Assembly: GCA_002007465.1 (NCBI GenBank)
Contig: LNAC01000036.1
Span: 4,332,484 to 4,396,483 of the forward strand
Source of the DNA: Ailurus styani
Taxonomy: Eukaryota; Chordata; Mammalia; Carnivora; Ailuridae
DNA: 64,000 bases
Reading direction: 5' to 3'
Of this stretch, positions 1 through 64,000 are shown piece after piece. Both the position numbers and the translations under genes were made by a program. Under the pieces are notes generated by a model. The model was not told the origin of the DNA. It saw only the letters and a list, made by a program, of their open reading frames with translations, and searched no databases. Every line of letters begins with the position of its first letter. Positions within the stretch are counted from its first letter, which is position 1.

Positions 1-339
1 AGGATTAAGTGAGTGGATCCACATTAAGTACTTAGAAATGGTGGCACGTAGAAAATGAAATGTTAGTGATGCTGCTGCTGATCGTAATGTCCTGTTAGGA
101 AGAGAAACTATACAGGTGGAGGCCACCAAGGCGGTCCATAAAGTGAGTGAGGCTTTGCTGGGTGGATGGAAGCCAAGGCCAGCCTTACATGGAAATCCAG
201 AAAGGCATGGACTTTTCTGCCTGCGGAAGAGTAAAACCCAAGCTCCTTGGTGTGGTTCATAGCCTAAGGTGATGTGACCTCTTTCTTACTCACTACGTTC
301 CAGCCATGTTGTCTTTTCTGATCTTGGAACATAACCAAC

Positions 340-640
340 CTGGGCCTTTCTCTTTATTGTTGCCTGTCTGGAAAGCCCTTCCCCCACATCTTCTAACGGC
401 TGCTGCCTTCTTGTCATCAAGATCTGATTTCAAATTTCTTCCGAGAGCCTTACCCCCATCCAGTACATCAGCCTTATGACCAGATAAAATGATCTTATTT
501 GCTTTCATGTGTAATGTTTGTTGCTCCTTACCTCCTCTAGTTTGTAAACTCCACAGGGGCACCAATTACATCTTTCTTGTCCACCGCTGTTTTCACAGGT
601 CCTTGAACACTGCCCAGCATACGGAGACTGTCTGAAAACT
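340..640 (+). repeat. L2 relic
   Basis: Diverged sequence matching the L2 3' region in order (a ctgtctggaaagcccttccc-like stretch, later ccacaggggcacc, tgcccagcata). It accounts for the open frame on the minus strand here. Confidence 0.5.
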
Positions 641-1309
641 GACTGCCCGAAATGATCTCTGTTAGAGATTCATTCCTTTCAAGCTGTTTGTGGGAAAGAT
701 TAGCTATTAGCAAAGTGGATTCAGTTTGTTGACAACTTTGTGGAGGTAGATTCTGGGGGTGGAGGGGAAGGATACTTCACAAAGCAAATTAAGTTCTGAT
801 GGACTAGGGCAGTGGGACAAACCGAGGCAATTTCTACTCTGAGGCTCTTTGGGGAACTGCTATGAACTGTGGTGTCTCGATGGGTGATAGAGGAGGTGAT
901 GGGGCAGAAAGGGGCTGGGGGAACTCAGAATCATGGCCTATCAGAGGAGCTGTAGAGGACTACTGTCTCAGGTCTTACATTCCATCAAGGCCCTCAAATT
1001 TAGTCTTTTGACATGATCTCCCAAGGGGGTTACACCTAGTCACAGACACAACAGGAGGCTTTAACAAATGCTCATTTGTACAGCTGTGATTACAGAATCC
1101 AAGTAACAAGAATATTCTAGAGCTCATCTTCCAGCATCTGACACAGTTGTTTTCCTTCTCCCTGTCTTCACTCAGCTTCCAGAACACTATACCATCCTGG
1201 TCCTACTTCCTCAATGGCTGCTCCTTCTCAGTCTCCTCTGTTGGTTCCTACTCATCTCAACCCTCACTTCTAAACGTCTATTTCTAGAAGGCAGCCCAAG
1301 GGAGTGCTC
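641..1309. other. Intergenic, nothing recognised
   Basis: No exon, RNA gene or repeat family that I can name. Confidence 0.5.
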
Positions 1310-1640
1310 AGGGCCTTGGCACCTGCTCAAACACTCTTCCTCAAGGCTGGCTCCTTCACTTCCCTTACCTAAATGTCACTCGAGGTCTCCCCCCTACCAC
1401 GCTATGTAGTACTGCACCCACCCCCCTCAATCCTCTACCCCTTTTCCTCCTTTAACTTTTTGGTTCTCATCACCAACTGACCTACTACATGTATTTCTTG
1501 TTTAGTGCTTGTCTCTGCTGACTAGTAAGTCAGTGCCAGGAGAGCTCCAGGGTAGCAGTAAACTAGTATGTTTACTGATAAACCTCTATTCTCTAGAACA
1601 GTGCCTAACACGTGGTATATTTGAATGCATGCCAGGAAGT
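1310..1640 (+). repeat. L2 3'-end relic
   Basis: Follows the L2 3' order: a tggcacctgctcaaacactc-like start, acatgtatttcttgtttagt in the middle, and agaacagtgcctaacacgtg near the end. Confidence 0.6.
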
Positions 1641-2214
1641 CCTGCGGCTTTTCAATTTTGTGTATTTTCATTTAAAAATATATAGGTGGGCCTGGACTAC
1701 TTAACATGAGAGTCTAAAGCACGACTTTTATTTATTTGCAAAGTATGGGTATACTTAGCGCAGGTAACTACTGTGGTTTGCCCCCGACTAACAGCTAAAT
1801 CAAGAGGCAGAGCAGGCATCCCAAGACACCTTTCCTGAACTCAGACTCTTTGGAAGCGGGGTCCTTGTGTGTGGAATCTGCAGAGGTGCAGCTTGGTTGT
1901 GGTGCTAGGAGAAGTCCCGGGGCGTGCAACGACTCAGACACGTCCGTACGGTGAACTCGAAAGAGGTAAACTTACAGCAGCGAAGGGAGAAATCACTTCG
2001 GCCTCAGCTCGGCGCGAGGCCCGACCGCACAGCCGCAGAAGGACCCGGGCGGAGCCTGCGCAGCCGCAGAAGAGGCTAGGGGGGCCTGCGCAGCCGCAGA
2101 AAGAGCGGGCGGTCTGGGGGCGGCGGGGGGGGTGTGCTACCCCGATCCCGCGCGGTTTCGCGCCCGGCTTAAAGCCGCTGGAGACGAGCGCCTCTGGTCA
2201 CCGGGCCCCGCACC

Positions 2215-2256
2215 GCAGCGGGTGAGGCCGGCTCCGCGGCGGGTGAGGCCGGCTCC
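2215..2256 (+). repeat. 21-bp tandem repeat in BBS2 5' leader
   Basis: Two adjacent 21-nt units (2215-2235 and 2236-2256) differing at one base, core GGGTGAGGCCGGCTCC, 50 bp upstream of the BBS2 ATG. Confidence 0.9.
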
Positions 2257-2294
2257 GCAGCGCAAGCCTGGGGCCGCAGGCCCTCTTCTCCTGA

Positions 2295-29324
<27,030 letters not shown>

Positions 29325-29670
29325 GACAGAATAGGTAATGAAGTTCCTAAAAAGGGTTTTTCTCTAAAATACAAGGCTAGTTTGCTTAGATCACATCCTG
29401 GTGAAGCCAGGTCCTAAGAATGGCAGCAGCTTTGGTGAGTGGTACAAATGCAGACTTCATCTGAAGAGTACATCCCTTTCTATTTTTAGAATCAGTTGCA
29501 CTGTTACTGAATAATACCAGGTTTGTATAGAGGAGAGAAATACTTTTAAAATATTAGGGCTTCAAAGTCCAATTTTTTTTGTATGTATGTAAAATTGGCA
29601 TATAGATGTAATACATCTTCCTTCAAATTGTAAGTGAATTTGTAATAAAAATTTTTTCATTAAAACATAG
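29325..29670 (+). other. BBS2: BBS2 3' UTR
   Basis: Sequence from the BBS2 stop to the first strong poly(A) signal. No repeat is recognised in it. The 3' boundary is inferred from the AATAAA at 29644 plus about 20 nt. Confidence 0.6.
29644..29649 (+). terminator. BBS2: BBS2 poly(A) signal AATAAA
   Basis: Canonical hexamer 320 nt after the stop codon, followed by a T-rich and then a GT-rich stretch (ttgcactttgtgtt) expected of a cleavage site. Confidence 0.7.
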
Positions 29671-30600
29671 GAGTTGCACTTTGTGTTAACTAAAGACACC
29701 ATATCTTAGAATTGCAGAAACCCTTTGATGTAGAGGAAAACACAAACATGGGTATCGGATTTGTGTGCCTTTTTATCACTGACGGGTGTAAGCAACACAT
29801 CTGCATTTAGGGGAGAATCAGTTGAAGGTGATCTGTTAGTTGGGGGTAATTTTAGCTACTGAAACTAATAGACCTCAAAGTTCGTAATGACCAATTTATT
29901 TCTCATTTACATCAGGATGTCTCTATAATTATTCAGGGACCCAGTTCCTGTGATCATGCAGCCATGTCATCCTCTAGGGGAGCCTTTCTCAGAGTTCTCT
30001 ATAGAAAGAAGTTTCAGAAAATGGATTCGGGTGACTATTTTCATGTTCACTGCATATGATGACCTGATGGCGCCAGGAACTTGACATGAGAAGGCCTTGC
30101 CATGGTTTAAGTCCAAGTCAGTAGAACAGGGAAAGCTTTTCTCAAGACTGTGGTCTGGAAATAGCACATTATCATCTCTACTTGTGTTCCGTCAGCTAAC
30201 ATGGTCATACCTCACTGCAGAGAGGCCAGAAGTATCACTAGCCGTGTGCCGGCAAGGAAGAGAAAGCTGGTATCTGGTATCAGCCACGGGCTCCTTCCCT
30301 AAGAGTGAGAATTTTGCCTTCAGATAGATTCTAGGGCTGGTTTAATGACTAAAACATTCACTTCACTAATGACTAAAACATTAAAGTGCCAGATCTTAAC
30401 AGCATTCAAATCCTAATTTTTGAGACTATGCCCTAGAATACCTTTGTTTAGCATTTTCAACCTATAAGCTCAAAAGACACTCACATATACTGTATTATTT
30501 TTCATAGTCCCTGAAGTAGTAAAGCATCTTCTCTATGTGCTTTGAAGAGGAGGGAACTGAGTCACAGAGCTACTGGCAAAACTCGAGTCCCACTTTTGAG
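29671..30600. other. 3' flank of BBS2, nothing recognised
   Basis: Region between the BBS2 poly(A) signal and a SINE pair. No gene or named repeat seen. Confidence 0.4.
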
Positions 30601-30625
30601 TCTTTTTCTTTATTTTTTCTTTATT

Positions 30626-30820
30626 GTTTTTAAAGATTTTATTTATTTATTTGATATATATACAGACAGATCACAAGTAGGCAGAGAGGCAGGCAGAGAG
30701 AGAGGGGGAAGCAGGCCCCCTGCTGAGCAGGGAGCCCGATGCGGGCCTCGATCCCAGGACCCTGAGATCATGACCTGAGCCGAAGGCAGAGGTTTTAACC
30801 CACTGAGCCACCCAGGTGCC
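30626..30820 (-). mobile_element. CAN-SINE, mustelid-type
   Basis: Minus-strand SINE inserted at the target-site duplication of the older copy just downstream. Confidence 0.88.
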
Positions 30821-30837
30821 CCTTTTTCTGTCTTTTA

Positions 30838-31030
30838 AAAATTAATTAATTTAAAATATTTATTTATTTGACAGAGAGTGCAGAGCACAAGCAGGGGGAG
30901 TGAGAGAGGGAGAAGCAGCCCCCCCCCCTGCTGAGCAGGGAGCCCAATGGGTGACTCAATCCTAGGACCCTGGGATCATGACCTGAGCCAAAGACAGACG
31001 CTTAACTGACTGAAGCACTCAGGTGCCTCA
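30838..31030 (-). mobile_element. Older CAN-SINE
   Basis: Minus-strand copy with degraded head (gactgaagcactcaggtgcc). TSD near CTTTTTCTGTTTTA on both sides. Confidence 0.82.
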
Positions 31031-31046
31031 ATCTTTTTCTGTTTTA

Positions 31047-31811
31047 ACTATAGTCTAACCTATATGTTTTGAGATTAAAATCTCTAGTTGGTGCTGGTTT
31101 TGAACTGTATGGCACTATTCAGTTTTAGGGACCCTAATAGAATAATCTCATCGAAGGTCATTTTGTTGTTCTTGAGCCCAAATCTTCCTTCTTAGACCTA
31201 AAAATACTCACAGCAAGTCTTGAAAGCGTTGACCTGCAGCAGAATATATCTTTAAATAGTCCTGATTTATAGGTTATGAATAGGTGATTTTCATATTAGT
31301 TTGATCCTCTTGATATTCATCCCTGAGCTCAGAGAGGCAGAATGTTTTCTACAGGGTCTCACATCTTGGTGAGTCATGGTGTGTTGGCTTGAAACCAATT
31401 AGCTATGGCCCTTCCTGCTATTTAGTCGGAAAGACTGGATGAGAGGAAAATGTTCATAAAAACTTCTACCAACTCTTTTCGTCTTAGAAGTCACTGTGTT
31501 CAGCTTAAGGAGGAGAAAAACTCTTTGGTTATCAGTTGCTTCTGTTTGGTTGCCCTATTTTTCTATCCTGATAAATTCTGAGGCCTTCTAAGAAGCTACA
31601 GCTTCAGTTCTATTCTGTTGCTACATTTTGTTGAAGCTTTAAGTGAAGACTGAGCCTTCCTTGGAAAGCTGATCTTGAGGATCCTGGTATCCGGGAGAAA
31701 GCTTTGCAGTCGTTTTTCAAGGATCCCTTTAAAAAAGCCTCCCCACCTCCTGCCAGATTCAGGTACTCAATATTTTGGAGAGTATGGTTTTTGTTACTTC
31801 CCACACGTCTG
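31047..31811. other. Intergenic between BBS2 and OGFOD1, nothing recognised
   Basis: No gene, RNA or named repeat seen. Confidence 0.4.
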
Positions 31812-31995
31812 CCTAGCCACGTACATCAAGGCCTAGCTCAAATGCTCTCTCCTCAGATCTTCTGCTCTGTGGCTGTTCCTTAACCCTTATTACATTCTGT
31901 GTTTAGATCAGTGTTAATCCTCTACTGAGAACAGGGGCTGCATCACAATCAGCTTTCTCCTCCCGGTGGTGCTGAGCCAGTGCCCTGAACACAGA
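31812..31995 (+). repeat. L2 relic, weak
   Basis: aaggcctagctcaaatgctc, cttattacattctgtgttta, ccagtgccctgaacacag follow the L2 3' order. Confidence 0.5.
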
Positions 31996-32720
31996 AAAGC
32001 CCCTGCTGCTCTCCATGGAATTGCCTGTCCTCAGCCAGCCCATCAGGAGCTTCAGAAATCAAAGAACTAGGGACTGTACAACAATTATGCAACCCTAGAA
32101 GTGCTTTACAAGAATGAGTTCCAACATTATTTATGTTTCAAAGTTTATAATTAGCAGTTACAAATCTGCCAGTGCGATCACAGTGCCTGTGATCACAGAA
32201 CTAAATTATCTCCGCTTTCACTTTGAAACTGAAGTACAGTAAGACACCCGTTTGCAGCTTGGTGTTTTGCATTTTGCCTCTTTCCCATCTGGCCCCTGCC
32301 CACACTAGATGCTGTAGCTCCTGACTCATCTTTTTATTTGTATGGTACAGAAATCTGCTTTTCCTAAAATGATGCCACATGGACGATTCCCAAGTAGTTT
32401 TCAGAACCGTCTATGTGGACTGATTTTGCATCAATCAGAGAAGGAAATCGTGTGTTTTTGCAGGAACGTTCAGTTCATTAGGGCTGGAGAGCTGGTGTCA
32501 CAAGGACCCTTCTAACCGGGCTTGCGTTTTCTCACTCAGTGTCAGTGGCATGTAAGAAAGTACTTATACCGAAGAGAGATGACAGGCAAAGCTTCTGGCT
32601 GAAGAAATACTGGTCTAGGAGAGGTAGCCCAAGCAGTGATTTTTTTTCTTTTTCTGCAGGGAAGAAACCACATTCAGTGGAGTTTGGGAGCCAGTCAATG
32701 AGCAGTAGAAAAGCCAGGTT
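31996..32720. other. Intergenic, nothing recognised
   Basis: No gene or named repeat seen up to the next SINE. Confidence 0.4.
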
Positions 32721-32733
32721 CAAAACCAGGTTC

Positions 32734-32936
32734 AGGGCGCCTGGGTGGCTCAGTGGGTTAAGCCTCTGCCCTTGGCTCAGGTCATGATCTCAGGGTCCTG
32801 GGATCGAGCCCTGCATCGGGCTCCCTGCTCAGCGGGGAGCCTGCTTCCCCCTCTCTCTCTCTGCCTGCCTCTCTGCCCACTTGTGATCTCTCTCTGTCAA
32901 ATAAATAAAATAAAAATCTTTAAAAAAAAACCCAAC
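32734..32936 (+). mobile_element. CAN-SINE
   Basis: Plus-strand copy with TSD about AAACCAGGTTCA on both sides. Confidence 0.9.
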
Positions 32937-33041
32937 AAACCAGGTTCAAAACCAGCCTCTTTCCCTTCTAGGCTTCATTTTCCACATCTTTAAAATGGGG
33001 GACAGAAGTTAGATTATTTAACAGAGTTCTTCCTTAAACAT

Positions 33042-35715
33042 TTTATTTTTCCTCCCCTTAAAAGAAATGCTAATAGGCTCTCGAAATAACTTTATGAAAA
33101 CATTCTTAATTTCCATCATTATGAACATTTATAAAGGGGATTTGTTCTGGGGAAATCAACCTTATGTAGCTGTAGGAAGTGGCAAAGCAGTCTCTGGAAG
33201 GCACATTCTCTGTCTCAGTATATTACAGAGCACCACGGTGGATGTCACAGGATGGTGGGATTCCAGATGACCTTTCCTTTATATTTTTTCATGTTTTAAT
33301 TCTTCACAATGAACATGTATTGTTTATATAATCTGAAAAAATACAAAGCTGTTCTCTTTGGGGGGAAAAACACCTTCTTTTACTAAAAGGAATTAGAAGA
33401 ATTAGAGGTTCACTGTTAAGAATTAAGAGAGAAGATGCCAGATATTACACAGGTGATCATCATAGCTCTTATCTGAAACAAGTATGTAAAAGACGCCTAT
33501 GTGTTAATTCCTCTTTTGCCACTAAACAGTTGTTGATAGTGGCTTAAGCCCTAAAAATCCAGAAGAAGAATGAAGTACTAGGAAAAGCAGCTTCTCAGTC
33601 ACTAAGTGTCTTCAGTGCAGGAGAGGGACCTACCTGCAAGCTACACGGTCCTCTAAGAGGTGCTGCTGTAGATGATGTAACGGACAGAAACATCAGAGTC
33701 TGGCTCTCAGGGACTCGCTCTCCCTTCAGGCACCAAAATCCTCTTCCACAGTGTATACAAGATTCTGCCATGTTGACAGATCATAAACACACTGAGATTA
33801 AGAAGAAACTAATAAGTACATTTTAACGCTTGTGTAGTATGCTAAGATTTAGACTGAATAATCCAGAATAGGAAAAGTGGGCTTGCCTCCTATACGTCAC
33901 CTAGATCCATGAGTCTCTATTTTCCCAGCTTGGCACATGTGACAGTTTCACCTGCCTGCCACTTTCTCCTCGGCCTTCTGCTTCCAGTTACGCCACTGAC
34001 ACGTTCACTAGAACCTCACCCCTCTCTCTCCCGCTCGTGAAAACACATAAGAATGTGAGTGAGTAAAAGTCATATTGTAGGGATGACCTTCTTTCAGTCT
34101 GTAGCAACTGAAAAGAAAAGGCAAGCTTTGAAATGTTAAGCCATTAGTTACAAAGTAATTGTAATCCATGAGTGTTATTACATCATGGTGAAAATACTGT
34201 GGTCTCCAAATACTATGTATGTACACTGGCCCAGTACCATGTGGGCGTGGGGAGACACCATTAGAACTAGTTCTAGGTGCTGCTTTTTCATCTCACCCAG
34301 AAAAAAGCAGTGTTTTGTAACAACACCGAATATTAGTGCATGTAAAAAATTTTTAAATAGATATCCATATAATGGGTATAAATGCTAAATTTTTTACTGA
34401 CTGGGGTATGAAATTAAATTTTGAAACCATCAACCTAAAAGAAAATAAGCATTCTCTCATTAAAGGTCAACTTTAGAATAGAGTCAGTACTCAGTGTTAC
34501 AAGATTAACAAAGATAAAAGCCCAAATCTTTTCCTCTTGATTAATAACACCCCAAATAAAAGCTACGGTAATAGCTAGTAATACATGTAAAAAAGAGAGA
34601 GGAAACGGAGAAGACAAGAATGGAATGAGAATAGCATCTTTCAGCTAAAGATGCAGTGACCCTGATGCGCATTTGGCAAACCCACGTGTACAGCTGGTCC
34701 TTCTCATGTAACCCCCACGACAGTCCGGGGGAAAAGAATGTAACAAAGTGCCCAGCCTTTTGGCATTTTGATAGGGCCTTTAGCATTTGTCCTTTTAAAG
34801 AAAAAAAGGCAGCAATTTTTTTAGCTGATCCTAAGTGTTTAGGAAAAGGACAGACATGCGCGAGGCCAGAGTCACTTAGTTCTAAAGGAGCCCCAACCCC
34901 AGGACTGAAAGGCAGTAGCCCCAGGAACCACTACACAGGGCACAAGCAGCCCTCTCCTCTACCAACCAGAGGTCTCCTGGGGTGGGGGGTTTTTGCTTTG
35001 GGCCAGGCCCATGTATACCAAGGCAGGAACACCATCATCTAAGTCCATACTGTCCTAGGAGAATCAGTAAAACAAAGCCATAGGCAGTGGGATGAAGTGT
35101 CATGAGCCCAGCAAGAAGAGGCTAGAAGTTTCTGTAATGTTCCAAAGCAGTGAAATTGGGAAGGGCAGAATCGGCCTTGAGTATTAAAAAAAAAAAAAAT
35201 CACTGGAAACATGGATGAAACTTTAAGACTTTACAACGCGGTGAAATAAGCCAGTCACAGGAGGACTAATATTGTATTGTTCCACTTTACAGAGACAGAC
35301 AGAAAGTGGAAAGGGGGCTGTCAGGGGCCGGGGGAGCGGGGTAGGGGGCTACTCTTTCATGGGGGCAGAGCTTCAGTCTGGGAAGATGGAAAGGTTCTAG
35401 AGGTGGATGGTGGTGATGGGCGCACAACCATGTGAAAAGTCACTGAAGTGTACATTTAAAAATGGTTAAAATGGTACACTTTATGTCATGTATATTTTAC
35501 CAATGAATGTTAAAAAAAAAAAAAGACAAAAAAGCCTTTTTCTTAATCAAGAGAGAGGTACCTGGCTCCAAGCTCAAGATCTAGATTGAGGACAGTGATG
35601 ATGAGTCCTACTACAGACAGATTTTAAGGACACTGTCACACAGGTCACCTTGTGGCTCCTGCGTGCTTCCCAGTCCCGAGGAAGGGTCTCTTTCCTCCAG
35701 CTGTGCCCAGCCCTG
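33042..35715 (-). other. OGFOD1: OGFOD1 3' UTR (extent inferred)
   Basis: Downstream of the OGFOD1 stop on the minus strand. The end is a guess at the AATAAA on the minus strand at 33047-33042; an ATTAAA variant lies at 33300-33295. The segment includes an antisense L1 tail (35190-35527). Otherwise I see no repeat or gene in it. Confidence 0.35.
35190..35527 (+). repeat. L1 3' end with poly(A), antisense in OGFOD1 3' UTR
   Basis: Ordered L1 3' UTR matches: ataagccagtcacaggagga, ggtggatggtggtgatgggc, tatattttaccaatgaatgt, then a run of A. It lies 190 nt beyond the OGFOD1 stop. Confidence 0.75.
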
Positions 35716-58650
<22,935 letters not shown>

Positions 58651-58707
58651 CTTCTCTTAAGCTACAGACCCACGCCACACTGATTTAGCAGCTACTCTCC
58701 TAGGCTG

Positions 58708-58726
58708 ACTATAATTCCCAGAATGC
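58708..58726 (+). promoter_or_regulatory. ZNF143/THAP11-type (SBS) element
   Basis: ACTATAATTCCCAGAATGC differs at one position from the familiar ACTACAATTCCCAGAATGC promoter element. It is 58 bp upstream of the OGFOD1 ATG. This element is common in bidirectional housekeeping promoters. Confidence 0.75.
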
Positions 58727-58753
58727 CCCCTTTCCCGTGTTCCCCAGCGCCGA

Positions 58754-58846
58754 CCAATAGGGAGTACCAAGGTAAAAGGAGGCGGAACCCATTCCTGGTT
58801 TACCAATGGAAGCTCTGGATATTGCGGCCCTCTCATCAGAGATTGG
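58754..58846. promoter_or_regulatory. Three CCAAT boxes
   Basis: CCAAT at 58754-58758 and 58803-58807 and ATTGG at 58842-58846, spaced 49 and 39 bp. They are candidate NF-Y sites in the shared promoter. Confidence 0.55.
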
Positions 58847-59059
58847 CCTAGTGGCGCTTGGCCAGGCTGGCCTCCGCTTCTCTACTTCCTGCCGCCAGAG
58901 GCTCCAGATGCACTTCCGGCGTGCTTTCGCCTCCTCTTGCGCTCTCATGTTAATGGCGGGTGGCGTCTGCTGAGGGGGACGCAAATAACCGCTACAGGCA
59001 AGGGAAAGTCTCCTTGCCTGCCCCACTTCCTCTCGCCGCAAGTATTCGAGCTCGCCAGT

Positions 59060-63779
<4,720 letters not shown>

Positions 63780-63970
63780 TGAACACCATCAGCTGAATGG
63801 ATAATTAGGCTTTTTATCTTTTTTATTTTTTAAGTTTATTTTGAATAGTTTTCACTAAATCTTAAACAACAGAGTGTTAGTACTATGTTTATTTTCTCTA
63901 AGTTGAACTAGAACTTGACAGTTTTTTTCCATTGAAGTGTTGATGTAACGTTAATGGTTAATAAAAGCCA

Positions 63971-64000
63971 ACACTTTATTGAGTACTTACTGTGCTAGGC
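63971..64000 (-). repeat. L2 relic cut by window end
   Basis: ctttattgagtacttactgt matches the start of a reverse L2 3' end. Confidence 0.45.

Overview
This is a stretch of mammalian nuclear DNA: three multi-exon protein genes with GT/AG introns, CpG-island promoters, and old MIR, L2 and L1 relics. About 40 copies of the carnivore tRNA-Lys SINE (CAN-SINE) lie on both strands. Many belong to the form whose head reads GGGTTAAAGCCTCTGCC, which I associate with mustelids (ferret, mink, otter, marten). The species call is inference; the order Carnivora is well supported.

Layout. 1-1960 is intergenic. 1960-2570 is a CpG island containing exon 1 of BBS2 (+ strand), whose 17 coding exons run from 2307 to 29324 and encode 721 residues of a BBSome subunit. 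About 29.7-33.0 kb is intergenic or 3'-flanking. OGFOD1 (- strand) has 13 coding exons from 58650 down to 35716, encoding a 545-residue prolyl hydroxylase of ribosomal protein uS12/RPS23; its 3' UTR runs leftward. A CpG island at about 58.4-59.35 kb is a shared head-to-head promoter for OGFOD1 and NUDT21 (+ strand). The first three coding exons of NUDT21 (CFIm25, pre-mRNA 3'-end processing) are present before the window ends. The order and orientations match human 16q13, in reverse. The genes are unrelated housekeeping or ciliary genes, not an operon or a joint system. Every exon was located by reading through the splice sites; reading phases agree at all junctions, and no reading frame is broken.

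Regulatory sequence visible: a palindromic RFX X-box just inside BBS2 intron 1, repeated half NRF-1 motifs in the BBS2 promoter, and a ZNF143-type element plus three CCAAT boxes in the OGFOD1/NUDT21 promoter.

The more unusual observations are structural. Two single-N gaps are flanked by near-perfect 78-102 bp direct repeats, probably assembly artefacts. A roughly 0.4 kb micro-inversion in NUDT21 intron 1 cuts a SINE in half. Inverted SINE pairs lie in BBS2 intron 14 and OGFOD1 intron 10, and one SINE sits 31 nt upstream of an OGFOD1 splice acceptor. I found no sign of a previously undescribed biological system.
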